DNA from: Rhodospirillales bacterium
GTDB taxonomy: Bacteria > Pseudomonadota > Alphaproteobacteria > Kiloniellales > JACOMY01
Length of the DNA: 64,000 bases
Reading direction: 5' to 3'
NCBI GenBank assembly: GCA_014324045.1
Contig: JACOMY010000006.1
Location: 1 to 64,000, forward strand
The notes beneath the pieces were generated by a model. The model did no database searches, was not told where the DNA came from, and was given only the letters and a program-made list of their open reading frames with translations. Of the stretch, positions 34,194 to 43,302 are shown piece after piece. Made by a program: the position numbers and the translations under genes. Every line of letters begins with the position of its first letter. Position 1 is the first letter of the stretch.

Positions 34194-37142
34194 GTGTATT
34201 GCCGCACGATGGGCGCAACAACGTCAATCCAGGTGAAACGAAGCCGGCTCGCGGGCATGGTCTTGCGTCCGCTCGGACAGCCCTATTGGGGAGTGAAGCA
34301 AACCGGGGCCGGCTTCAACTTCCTGGGCAAAAACGGTAAATGCGTTGCCTTCTCCGAACTGGCCGGACCGCCCAAGGCAACCAGGGTCCTCGGTTTCCAG
34401 GCTGCATCCTTCCCGCTCAAGAAGGGCGACGCTATCGAGATCGCCGGTCTGAAGGGCAGCGCGGTTGCGCAGCTCGTCGCATCTGCACAGTCGGCACTCA
34501 GCCGTTATTACGCGGCGGTCGTGGCGGGGGTAGAGGACGAACTTCAGTCCCTGGCGAAAGCCGTCGTACGTTTGGAAAACCCAAGGCGCTATCCTGCCGC
34601 CTGTTTGCTCGGCCCCTTCCTCGATCGCGTGCAAGCGCTTCTGGAGAAATTTCCCGACGGCATTCCGGATGACGCACTGCCCGAGGACAGGAAGAGGCTG
34701 CTCGACGCAATAGGCAGATTTGCGCGCGCTCCGCACCGAATGCGTGAAGATGCCATCGAACGCTTTGTCGAGACCGAACTCGAAGAGATGAAGGACTTCT
34801 TCGATAGCGTCGAATCGAACCCCCTTACAGCGGAGCAACGTCTGGCTGTCGTAACGGACGAAGACGCATCCTTGGTCCTTGCCGGCGCGGGATCGGGAAA
34901 GACCAGCGTCATTGTCGCCAAGGCAGCGTACTTGATCGGGCGCGGCATACGGGAGCCGAAGGAAATTCTGCTCATGGCCTTCGGCAAGGATGCCGCCGCC
35001 GAGATGGCCGAACGTGTCAAGGAACGCTCAGGAGCAAGCGTCGATGCGCTGACATTCCATGCCCTCGGTTACAAGATCATCGGTCAGGTCGAAGGCGCTG
35101 CCCCGGCACTTGCCGCTCATGCAAGCGATGACGCTCAATTCCGGGCGCTCTTGCGCGATATTCTGATCGACGATGTCGGGCGGTTGGGCGGTTTGAATGC
35201 CCTGTTGATAGAATGGTTTTCCGAATTCCATCGGCCCTTCAAGAGCGAATGGGACTTCAAGACAAAAAGCGAGTACGACCGATACATTTCATCTCAAGAA
35301 TTTCGAACTCTGGGCGGCGAACTGGTCAAAAGTTTCGAAGAATTGCAGATTGCCAACTGGCTCTACAGCAATGGCATCGCTTACGAGTACGAGCCGGCCT
35401 ATGAGCACAAGCTGCCGGAAAACGATCGGCGGACCTATAGGCCCGATTTTCGTTTGAGCGAAAGCGGCCTTTACATAGAACACTTCGGGGTGCGCAAGGC
35501 CAAAGGCCCGCAGGGTGAGCCGCGCCTGGTTACTGCCCCCTACGTCGATCGCGAGCGCTATCTTGAAGGAATGGCGTGGAAGCGAAGGGTGCATCGGGAC
35601 AAGGGCACGATACTGATCGAAACCTTTAGCTATGAGCAGGTCGAAGGGCGATTGACCGAAGCGCTTGCAGAGAAGATTGCCCCTTACGTCACCTGTAAAC
35701 CGCTGTCGCAAGACCGGATCTTCGATAGGCTGAAGGAGATGGGGCGGGTCGATCCCTTCACCCAGACGCTGGCAACCTTCCTGCGTCACTTCAAGAGTTC
35801 CGGGGCATCGATAGCGCAGTGCCGGGAGCGCAGCGAAACGGCGGCAGATGCATCGCGCAGCAGGGCATTCCTGAAGATTTTCGAGCCGCTGATCGAAGCC
35901 TATCGAAAGCATCTCGAAGATCGCATCGACTTCGAAGACATGATTGCGCGCGCTGCCGAGTATGTCGAGGCCGGCCGCTACAAAAGCCCCTATCGCCATC
36001 TGATAGTGGATGAATTTCAGGACAGCTCGGAAGGGCGCGCCCGCCTTTTGCAGGCACTTAAAGCACAGCATGACGATGCACGCCTGTTCGCCGTCGGCGA
36101 CGATTGGCAGTCCATCTACCGCTTTGCGGGCTCAGACATCCATCTGATGCGTGACTTCGGCCGGGAGTTCGGTGGCCGCTATGCAGAAAAGAAGGACGTT
36201 CATCGAACAGTCGATCTGGGGCGTACCTTTCGTAGTGTCGATAAGATCGCGCTGCCGGCCCGCCGCTTCGTTCTGCAAAACCCCTCCCAAATCGACAAGA
36301 AGGTCGCCGCTGCATCCACGACCGACAAACCTGCGATCGAGGTCAGATACTATGAGGGCCGTCAACATGACGCGGTGCTCAAGGGGACCCTCGACGATCT
36401 GGCACAGGGGAGTACGAAGCGAATAAGCGTCCTCTTGCTGGGACGCTATCATTTCCTCAAACCGAAGAATCTTGGAGTGCTAAACGGAAGCCATGCCAAG
36501 GTGTCCGCCCGTTTCATGACGGTGCATGCTTCCAAGGGCTTGGAGGCCGATCATGTCGTCATCTTGCGTGCAGAGTCCGGCCCAACGGGCTTCCCGTCCG
36601 GGATCGCCGACGACCCGCTGCTCGAACTGGTTTTGCCCAAGCCTGAAAAGTTCGAGCATGCCGAAGAGCGAAGGCTGTTCTACGTCGCACTCACCCGCGC
36701 CCGCCAAAGTGTCACGATCCTCGCAGATCGAAAGAAACCGTCGGCCTTCGTTCGCGAGTTGATCGACGACCCGGCGTATGAAGTCCTCCAGGTCGGGAAT
36801 GCGGCAATGGCGGAACATCGCTGCGGTCGATGTGGTGGCCGTATGTTGGCGCAAACCACCGAAAAGGGACGCACCCTCTATAGCTGCGAGTACGAACGCC
36901 GCTGCGGAGAGACGCTGGACCCCTGCACCCTCTGCAGTCAAGATTTGCCACGCAAAGATCCCAGCGATCCAGAACGGCTGATTTGCAGCTGCGGCGCACT
37001 GTTTCCTGTCTGCCCCGAATGCAACGGCGGCTGGCTCGTCGAACGCAGAGGCAAGTACGGCACATTCCTCGGCTGTGTCAGATATCCCAGGTGCAAAGCA
37101 CAGCGCCGGCTTCCGAAGACCGGCAGGCTAGGCCAAAGGTAG
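34194..37142 (+). CDS. HelD-like superfamily 1 DNA helicase with nuclease-like insert and zinc ribbons
   Basis: About 982 aa; start GTG 34194 or ATG 34209. The order matches E. coli helicase IV: N-terminal domain, then Walker A LAGAGSGKTSVIVAKAAYLI (about 230), DALTFHALGYKI, DEFQDSSEGRARLLQALK (motif II, about 605), FAVGDDWQSIYRFAGSDI (motif III), TVHASKGLEADHVV and YVALTRARQSV (motifs V/VI). Between motifs Ia and II, about residues 370-500, is an insert with YRPDFRL..GLYIEHFG, like a PD-(D/E)xK nuclease fold. The last 120 residues hold Cys pairs (CGRCGGRM, CTLCSQDL, CPECNGGW) typical of topoisomerase-type zinc ribbons. It converges on an EcoRI-like R-M pair; a defence role is possible but unproven. 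Confidence 0.87.
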   Translation: MYCRTMGATTSIQVKRSRLAGMVLRPLGQPYWGVKQTGAGFNFLGKNGKCVAFSELAGPPKATRVLGFQAASFPLKKGDAIEIAGLKGSAVAQLVASAQSALSRYYAAVVAGVEDELQSLAKAVVRLENPRRYPAACLLGPFLDRVQALLEKFPDGIPDDALPEDRKRLLDAIGRFARAPHRMREDAIERFVETELEEMKDFFDSVESNPLTAEQRLAVVTDEDASLVLAGAGSGKTSVIVAKAAYLIGRGIREPKEILLMAFGKDAAAEMAERVKERSGASVDALTFHALGYKIIGQVEGAAPALAAHASDDAQFRALLRDILIDDVGRLGGLNALLIEWFSEFHRPFKSEWDFKTKSEYDRYISSQEFRTLGGELVKSFEELQIANWLYSNGIAYEYEPAYEHKLPENDRRTYRPDFRLSESGLYIEHFGVRKAKGPQGEPRLVTAPYVDRERYLEGMAWKRRVHRDKGTILIETFSYEQVEGRLTEALAEKIAPYVTCKPLSQDRIFDRLKEMGRVDPFTQTLATFLRHFKSSGASIAQCRERSETAADASRSRAFLKIFEPLIEAYRKHLEDRIDFEDMIARAAEYVEAGRYKSPYRHLIVDEFQDSSEGRARLLQALKAQHDDARLFAVGDDWQSIYRFAGSDIHLMRDFGREFGGRYAEKKDVHRTVDLGRTFRSVDKIALPARRFVLQNPSQIDKKVAAASTTDKPAIEVRYYEGRQHDAVLKGTLDDLAQGSTKRISVLLLGRYHFLKPKNLGVLNGSHAKVSARFMTVHASKGLEADHVVILRAESGPTGFPSGIADDPLLELVLPKPEKFEHAEERRLFYVALTRARQSVTILADRKKPSAFVRELIDDPAYEVLQVGNAAMAEHRCGRCGGRMLAQTTEKGRTLYSCEYERRCGETLDPCTLCSQDLPRKDPSDPERLICSCGALFPVCPECNGGWLVERRGKYGTFLGCVRYPRCKAQRRLPKTGRLGQR

Positions 37143-37356
37143 GCACGCAAGGGATGGAGGCCGTATGGCCGAGGCGAAAGGCCGGGACACAAGCAGCGGT
37201 CTCTAACCTGCACCTCACTATCGTCGCGAAGACCACCGGTACCGGAAACGAATCCTTGTCGATGTCGTGAACCGGGAATGGGTCGTTGTGTGCGCGATCC
37301 GCCAACGTCCCGGATAGTGTTTTATTGCGGTGAATTTTTATTGGTCCCCTCTCTTT

Positions 37357-38076
37357 CTAGAACAAATAATACCTAAGAGATGTTTCCGCGACCTCTTTGA
37401 GAATGGTAAACATTTCTTCCCGCTTCCATTCCGGCTCACGAAAATACATCGATACAGGGGCAAAGCGGTTTCTGTCCGCCGATCCATCCCTTTTGAACAC
37501 GTAGGTTCGGTTCAGCGGATAGAACTCGTTCATCATTGACACTTTGGACATGACAAACGAATCTCTGTCGTAAGGATCTTCAAAATCACAGCCCCATCCA
37601 AAGCATACAAACGGCGTGAGCGGTTCATGATTGAGAGCGGCGCGTATGCCTGTAAGGTTCTTACCAAGCCGCTCAATCGCGTTACCCTGGGCTTGACGTG
37701 CCTTTCCTTCTTGCATTCGCTCCTTGTTAGTCCCTTGCTTTTTAACCTCGGAGACAAGCAACAGTCGCCGATATTCGGAATTGTCTTTTTTAATCAGCCA
37801 TATCACGCCGCCATCGGGCTTAATGGTCCGGGCCAGAAAGGTGGTGTCAAACTCACGCCGATGGCCGGAAATCCGAATCGTCTCGATAAGACGACGGAAC
37901 GATAGTTCTTTGTCGAATTTTAAGGCATAGCCTTCGAGATGATCCGCCATACGCTCCTCCAAATACGCGATGCAATCATGCATCGCGTCATAAATCGCCT
38001 TATCACTGTGCTTGGATTCGAGGTTTTTGGGAGCGTGTTGGGCCGCACTGCGGCGAAGATCATCCGACCTGGCCAT
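37357..38076 (-). CDS. EcoRI-like type II restriction endonuclease
   Basis: 239 aa from ATG 38076, which overlaps the end of the methyltransferase gene by 17 bases. It shows the EcoRI/RsrI catalytic layout: IKPDGGVIWL (Asp88), then LLLVSEVKKQG (Glu110, Lys112), then QAQGNAIERLGKNLTGIR, the counterpart of AAGNAIERSHKN in EcoRI. These positions almost coincide with Asp91, Glu111 and Lys113 of EcoRI. It should cut duplex DNA at a short palindrome, perhaps GAATTC, but specificity must be tested. Less GC-rich than the flanks, as usual for transferred R-M genes. Confidence 0.9.
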   Translation of the reverse strand: MARSDDLRRSAAQHAPKNLESKHSDKAIYDAMHDCIAYLEERMADHLEGYALKFDKELSFRRLIETIRISGHRREFDTTFLARTIKPDGGVIWLIKKDNSEYRRLLLVSEVKKQGTNKERMQEGKARQAQGNAIERLGKNLTGIRAALNHEPLTPFVCFGWGCDFEDPYDRDSFVMSKVSMMNEFYPLNRTYVFKRDGSADRNRFAPVSMYFREPEWKREEMFTILKEVAETSLRYYLF

Positions 38077-38716
38077 CGTAGAAATAATGTCCCTGCAAGC
38101 CTGCAATATTGAAAATCAAAATTTCGCTATGGAACAGGACATTGGCATAAACGTCTTTCGGCAAGGCAACGATTGCGGAAATCGGCGGATAGATGCCATC
38201 GGCGAACAATCGCCAGCGGCGACTTTGAACCGTCTGGTTGAGGCGCAGGCCGTAAGGCGCAAAAAGCACCATCGGCACGCTTTTACCCCATAACTCGATC
38301 GCCTTGGCCAGCCATACTTCGGGCAAGAGCGGGCGGCGGCCATGAACACGCGCCACAATGTCTTTTGTCTTGTTGTCGATGTTGAAGGGGGGATTGGCAA
38401 CGACCAGGGCCGGCCGCTCGATCTCGCCTTTTTGCAGTGCAATGAAATCGTGGACATAGGTGTCCGGGTATCCCTGATCGACAATGTCGATTCCCTGGGT
38501 TTTGAATCCGGCCCGCGCAAAGGGGGCAAGCAGGGAACCCGACCCTACGCAGGGGTCTAGCACGGTGCCCGCCCTGTCAATTTTGTCTTCAAGCAGGCCG
38601 AACAGAAAATCGCTCACGCCATCGGGCGTATAAACCGTTGCGTTTTTCTGTGCGTTATAGAAGTTGTTTCGATCTACGCGATACATGACGGCACCGAATC
38701 GCGATAGCGCAGCCAT
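38060..38716 (-). CDS. Adenine-N6 DNA methyltransferase of the EcoRI-like R-M system
   Basis: 218 aa from ATG 38716; ATG 38686 is another choice. Motifs of N6-adenine methylases: YTPDGVSDFLF (motif X-like), VLDPCVGSGSLLAPF (motif I, SAM binding) and VVANPPFNIDN (motif IV, catalytic NPPF). It would protect the endonuclease site. It is shorter than M.EcoRI (326 aa) and lacks similarity to it, so the endonuclease has a non-standard partner. It precedes and overlaps the endonuclease gene, letting methylation be established first. Start is uncertain because the only strong ribosome-binding site serves a short out-of-frame ORF. Confidence 0.85.
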   Translation of the reverse strand: MAALSRFGAVMYRVDRNNFYNAQKNATVYTPDGVSDFLFGLLEDKIDRAGTVLDPCVGSGSLLAPFARAGFKTQGIDIVDQGYPDTYVHDFIALQKGEIERPALVVANPPFNIDNKTKDIVARVHGRRPLLPEVWLAKAIELWGKSVPMVLFAPYGLRLNQTVQSRRWRLFADGIYPPISAIVALPKDVYANVLFHSEILIFNIAGLQGHYFYDGQVG

Positions 38717-38757
38717 TTCCCGATCGAGCCGGATACCAATAATGCCATTCGATCCAT
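38674..38757 (-). CDS. 27-codon leader ORF before the methyltransferase gene
   Basis: A perfect AGGAGG (38767-38772) stands 9 bases before an ATG at 38757. The frame codes MDRMALLVSGSIGKWLRYRD plus 7 residues and ends in TAG at 38674-38676, overlapping the methyltransferase ATG at 38686. It may be a leader peptide that couples translation, or the displaced true N-terminus of the methyltransferase after a frameshift. Confidence 0.4.
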   Translation of the reverse strand: MDRMALLVSGSIGKWLRYRDSVPSCIA

Positions 38758-39021
38758 GGTATCCGCCCTCCTGATAGTAGGCCGTCCTGCACACCCGCCC
38801 GCGTAGCGCGGCAGGTGCTTCGGGCCAGTGTAGCGATAAACACCGCGATACCCGCGCTTGCGTCAATATATTGTTGATTTTTTGCACGCTGCGCAACAGG
38901 GTTCAAGGCATCGTCTGTGTAAAGCTGTGGGCCTTCGGCAGTGCGGTTGGCGACAAAGCCTTGCAGGATGGCAGAATCGGTGCTTGCAATACTTTCGGCG
39001 CGAGCTTTCCCCGTGCCACGA

Positions 39022-39414
39022 TCAACCCGAAAGAGGCAGGCAGAAGAGTGCGATGGTGACGAAGAAGCCGGCCGACCACAGCAGCGAGCGCGGCGTGCTC
39101 CAGTCCTTGAGATAGGCCAGGAAGTAGCCGATCCGGATCAGGACGAAGGCCACGGCCAGCCCGTCGCGCCAAAGGTCCAGATCGGAATAGATCTGTGCCG
39201 TCAAAACCGCGGCGGCGAAGGGGGCGAAGGCCTCCAGGCCGTTCTGGTGGGCGGCCTGGGCCCTGGCGGGCGCCCCCTCAAGCTGCAGCTGCTGGCGTCT
39301 GGGGTGATTGTTGTCGTAACGCCCGAACTGGGCGGCTGCGCCGCGGATGGCGAAGACGCGCAGACCGTGGGTCAGAACCAGAAAGACGATTACGCAGGCA
39401 ATGGCGACAGTCAT
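39022..39414 (-). CDS. MAPEG-family membrane protein
   Basis: 130 aa with four predicted helices. The MAPEG pattern is seen in HPRRQQLQLEGAPARAQAAH followed by NGLEAFAPFAAAVL (about 40-72) and RIGYFLAYLKDWSTPRSLLW (about 94-113). Members are membrane-bound glutathione-dependent enzymes or of unknown function in bacteria. Confidence 0.9.
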   Translation of the reverse strand: MTVAIACVIVFLVLTHGLRVFAIRGAAAQFGRYDNNHPRRQQLQLEGAPARAQAAHQNGLEAFAPFAAAVLTAQIYSDLDLWRDGLAVAFVLIRIGYFLAYLKDWSTPRSLLWSAGFFVTIALFCLPLSG

Positions 39415-39477
39415 CGCGGAGGTCCCTCCGGACAGCAGCTTGAACCTGGTTCTTACCTGGCGGTTCTGGCCGCAATC

Positions 39478-40566
39478 TCAACCGGACAGCTGGATATTCG
39501 AGCCCCGAATAGCTTCGCAGACTGCATCCGTCACCTCTTGCGTGGTTGCCTTACCGCCGATATCCGGGGTTAGGATCCCGGCGGCACAGACGCTCTCCAC
39601 CGCAACCATCAAGCGCGCGGCTCCCGAGGTCTCGCCAAGGTGGTCCAGCATCTGTGCAGCGGTCCAGAAGGCCGCGACCGAGTTGGCGATGCCTTTCCCG
39701 GCGATGTCGAAGGCCGAGCCATGGATCGGCTCGAACATGGAAGGGAAGCGCCGTTCGGGATCGATGTTGCCGCTTGGCGCAACGCCTAGGCTGCCGGCCA
39801 GCGCCCCGGCCAGGTCGGAGAGAATATCGGCGTGCAGGTTGGTGGCGACGATGGTGTCGAGGCTCTGCGGGCTCTTCACCATGCGCAGCGTCATCGCATC
39901 GACAAGACTCTTGTCCCAGCGCACATCGGGGAAGTCTTCGGCCACCTCTAAGGCGATCTCGTCCCACATCACCATGCCGTGGCGCTGGGCATTGGACTTG
40001 GTGACGACGGTCAAGAGCTTCCGCGGACGGCGCTGCGCCAGCCGGAAGGCGTAACGCAGGATCCGGGTCACTCCGGTGCGGGTGAAGACCGCAACCTCGG
40101 TGCCGACCTCCTCCGGCAGTCCGCGATGTGCCCGCCCACCCATGCCGGCATACTCGCCTTCGGAGTTCTCGCGCACGATGACCCAGTCGAGATCGCCGGG
40201 ACCGACCCCGGCCAGCGGCACCTCGATACCGGGCAGAATCCCGATTGGGCGTAGGTTGGCGTACCGGTCGAAACCTTGGCAGATCGGCAGACGCAAACCC
40301 CAGAGCGAGATGTGATCCGGCACGCCGGGCGCACCGACCGCACCGAAGAAGATCGCATCGAAGGCCCGCAGCTGTTCGATCCCGTCCCCGGGCATCAGCG
40401 CGCCTTCGCGCTTGTAGCGCTCCGAGCCCCAATCGAAGGCGCGGACCTCCAAAGAAAAACCGCCGTCGCGCGCCGCCAGCGCGTCGAGAACCTGGAGACC
40501 GGCCGCGATCACTTCCGGGCCGATGCCGTCCGCAGGAATGGTGGCGATCTTGTAGCTGTTCGCGAT
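39478..40566 (-). CDS. Tartrate/3-isopropylmalate-type NAD-dependent dehydrogenase, start codon apparently ATC
   Basis: 362 aa if read from 40566. Family signs: YKIATIPADGIGPEV at the N-terminus, VRENSEGEYAGMGG (about 140), TKSNAQRHGMVMWDE (about 193), DAMTLRMVKSPQSLD and SMFEPIHGSAFDIAGKGIAN (about 275). Closest to tartrate dehydrogenase/decarboxylase (TtuC). The expected start M-A-N-S-Y-K is coded ATC GCG AAC AGC, and an in-frame TAG lies eight codons upstream, so no ATG/GTG/TTG can give the N-terminus. The first standard start (GTG, 40512) would remove the first beta-strand. Either ATC is used or the start is mutated. Confidence 0.85.
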   Translation of the reverse strand: MANSYKIATIPADGIGPEVIAAGLQVLDALAARDGGFSLEVRAFDWGSERYKREGALMPGDGIEQLRAFDAIFFGAVGAPGVPDHISLWGLRLPICQGFDRYANLRPIGILPGIEVPLAGVGPGDLDWVIVRENSEGEYAGMGGRAHRGLPEEVGTEVAVFTRTGVTRILRYAFRLAQRRPRKLLTVVTKSNAQRHGMVMWDEIALEVAEDFPDVRWDKSLVDAMTLRMVKSPQSLDTIVATNLHADILSDLAGALAGSLGVAPSGNIDPERRFPSMFEPIHGSAFDIAGKGIANSVAAFWTAAQMLDHLGETSGAARLMVAVESVCAAGILTPDIGGKATTQEVTDAVCEAIRGSNIQLSG

Positions 40567-40682
40567 TGGATCCGATCGTCGCGTCTACAGAACCAGGGGA
40601 GGCGCCGCCGGGCGGCGGTTAGGGGGTGAAGGCCGGTGCCGGCTTGAGCATGGGCCAGTTGGCCCATTACTCGAACCGGCCG

Positions 40683-41762
40683 TTAGAACGTCAGATCCAG
40701 ATCGCCGAGCGGGACGAAGTGACGCTCGATCCATTCGGCGGTCACCGCCTCCAGATTGGCCGGAGCCCACTTCGGGGACCTGTCCTTGTCGACCAGCACG
40801 GCGCGGATGCCCTCGTAGAAGTCGGAGCGTGGGTCCATAAAGGCCTGCGACATGCAGTATTCCATGATCATGCAGGCATCGAAATCCAATTGGCCACCGC
40901 GGCGCAGCTGCTCGAAGGTGACCTTGAGCGAGGTCGGCGAGCCCGAGGCGATGAGCTTTGCCGCCAGTTTCGCCCAGTCGCTCTCCTCTTCCGCCAGGGC
41001 GGCAGCGATGGCCTCCAGGCTCTGCTTACCGGCGAAGCAGCGTTCGATCGCCGCGCGGTCGGCCGCCAGGTGGCCGTTGGCCTCCGGCGCTTCTGCCATG
41101 CCGTCCAGCAGTGCGGTCACGGCCTTCGCATCGGCGCCGGGCGCCAGCTCGGAGAGCGCTTGCAGCAGGGCCTCGTGCTGCACCGACGGCAGGTAGTGGG
41201 TGGCAAACTCCGCGGTCAGGCAGTCCTCCGCCTTGAGCCGTTCGCCGGTGAGGCCGAGGTAGAGTCCGAAGCCGTTCGGCAGACGCGGCAGGAAGTAGGA
41301 ACCGCCGACGTCGGGGAAGAGGCCGATGTGGGTCTCGGGCATGGCAAAGAGCGTCCGCTCGCTGGCCACCCGCGCCATGCCATGGACCGAGAGCCCGACA
41401 CCGCCGCCCATGACGATTCCGTCGATCAACGCGACATAGGGCTTGGACAGCGTCTTGATGCGGCGGTTCAGCCGGTATTCCTCACGGAAGAAGTCGCTGG
41501 CCAGATGTCCCGGTTTGCCGGGTACGAAGCTGCCGTCGCGGCCGGCCTCCCAGACCGCCCGCACGTCGCCGCCGGCACAGAAAGCCTTCCCGCCCGCGCC
41601 GCGCACGGCAATCGCCGTAATGGCCGGGTCTGCTTCCCAGCGGTCCAATTGAGGATGCATCTCCCGGATCATGGTAAGGCTCAAAGCGTTCAAAGCCTTG
41701 GGCCGGGCGAAGGTAACGAGGCCCAGGCTGCCCCGAGTCTCAAAGCCGATTTCGCCGCTCAT
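40683..41762 (-). CDS. 3-hydroxyisobutyryl-CoA hydrolase (crotonase fold)
   Basis: 359 aa from the ATG at 41762, preceded by GGGGGAGGCAACAGC. Crotonase signs: AFCAGGDVRAVWEAGRDG (about 68) and the oxyanion/active-site block MGGGVGLSVHGMARVASE followed by FAMPETHIGLFPDVGGSYFL (about 115-155), with the C-terminal extension of the HIBYL-CoA hydrolase subfamily. It releases CoA in valine degradation. The broken acyl-CoA dehydrogenase gene lies just upstream on the same strand, and mmsB further downstream. Confidence 0.92.
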   Translation of the reverse strand: MSGEIGFETRGSLGLVTFARPKALNALSLTMIREMHPQLDRWEADPAITAIAVRGAGGKAFCAGGDVRAVWEAGRDGSFVPGKPGHLASDFFREEYRLNRRIKTLSKPYVALIDGIVMGGGVGLSVHGMARVASERTLFAMPETHIGLFPDVGGSYFLPRLPNGFGLYLGLTGERLKAEDCLTAEFATHYLPSVQHEALLQALSELAPGADAKAVTALLDGMAEAPEANGHLAADRAAIERCFAGKQSLEAIAAALAEEESDWAKLAAKLIASGSPTSLKVTFEQLRRGGQLDFDACMIMEYCMSQAFMDPRSDFYEGIRAVLVDKDRSPKWAPANLEAVTAEWIERHFVPLGDLDLTF

Positions 41763-41911
41763 GCTGTTGCCTCCCCCAACTATCCCCGGTTCGGAACTAG
41801 CAAAGGCGCGCCGGTACGCCAAGTCCTGCGGTTCAGGGGCAGTCAAACGCCAAGCGGGCAGCATACGCCGGGAAGATGCCGCGCCGGCCCACTCCCGGCG
41901 CGGCAGCGGCC

Positions 41912-43052
41912 CTAACCGGCGCTTTTGAAGGCACCTTCGAGCAGCTGGCGGGCGACAATTACCTGCATGATCTCGTTGGTGCCCTCCAGGATCTGGTGCA
42001 CCCGAAGATCGCGTAGATAGCGCTCGATCGGAAAGTCCTTAAGGTAGCCGTAGCCGCCGTGCAGCTGCGGGGCCTGGTTGGCGATCTTGAAGCAGCGGTC
42101 GGTGGCAAAGCGCTTGGCCATGGCGCAGGCTTGCAGCCGGTCCAGCGCGCGCCGGTCTAGCTTGGTTGCGGCACGATGCACCATCAGGCGGGCGGCCTTC
42201 AGCTCTGTCGCCATGCCGGCGAGCCGGAACTGCAAGGCTTGGAACTCGGCCAAGGCCCGGCCGAACTGCTTGCGGTCCCGAACCTAGGCCAAGGCTGCTT
42301 CCAGCGACGCCCGGGCGGGCAGGCGGCGATGTTCACGCGGCCACCGTCCAAGCTCGTCATGGCGATCCTGAAACCCTCGCCCTCCTCGCCCACCAGGTTC
42401 TCCGCCGGTACCCCGGCATTGTCGAACAGCACCATGGCCTTGGGTTGGCTGTTCCAGCCCAGCTTGCGTTCCTGCGCGCCGAAGGAGAGGTCCGGCATGT
42501 CCTTCGGCACCGCCAAGGCGGAGATGCCCTCCGGTCCCTCCGCACCGGTCCGGCACATGACCGCGTAAAAGTCGGAGCGACCGCCGCCGGAGACGAAGGC
42601 CCTGGCGCCGTTCAGGACAGAGCGATCACCGTGGCGAACGGCCTTGGTCGTCAAGGCGGCAGCATCCGGTCCGGCCCCCGGTTCCGTCAGGCAGCAGCTG
42701 GCGAAATGCTCCATGGCCATGAGTCCCGGCAACGCCGCAGCGCCGCGCCGCCGAAGCGATCCACCATCCAACTCGCCATGTTGTGGATCGAGACGGAGGC
42801 AGTCGTCGAGGGACAGGCGGCGGCCAACTCTTCGAACACGATGGCCGCGTCCAAGCGCGTGAGCGCGCTGCCACCCACGTCCTCGCGGCATTAGAGCCCA
42901 CCAAGGTCAAGCGCCGCGGCTTCGCGCAGCACCTCGGCCGGAAAGGTTTTTTCCTCGTCCCAGGCAGCGGCCTTGGGCAGCATCTCGTTCTGGGCGAAGG
43001 CTCTGGCAGCGTCCTGAATCGTACACTGCTCTTCGGTCAGATCGAACAGCAT
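41912..43052 (-). pseudogene. Isobutyryl-CoA-type acyl-CoA dehydrogenase, degraded
   Basis: Pieces of one acyl-CoA dehydrogenase appear in order: MLFDLTEEQCTIQDAARAFA at 43052, an in-frame TAA where the usual LGGIYVREDVGGS reads LGG-L[12 protein letters not shown] (about 42893), then [20 protein letters not shown], a frame change near 42740, [21 protein letters not shown] and GGRVNIAACPPG, further changes near 42320 and 42250, and [20 protein letters not shown] through [20 protein letters not shown] to [14 protein letters not shown]. At least one nonsense and three frameshift events. Original role: second step of valine degradation. Confidence 0.88.
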
Positions 43053-43302
43053 GCCGCACCCTAGCCCGTCGGTTTTCGCTTTTCCACGGCCTGCGAAGCC
43101 TCGGTGGGGCAAGTCTCCTTACGTTCTCTCGGCGGACAGCCTCAGCGGACACTGCCGCCTCTGCCGCGCGCCGCAGCGGCTGCATCCGGCCTTGAGAGCC
43201 CGGGGCGATGCCGGGCTGTTCGCCGGCCTTGGCCGGCCTTGGCCGGCGCCTTGCGGCAGTGGTGGACGTCTCCCCTTTCGACCCGCCGGGAGCGTTACCG
43301 CC

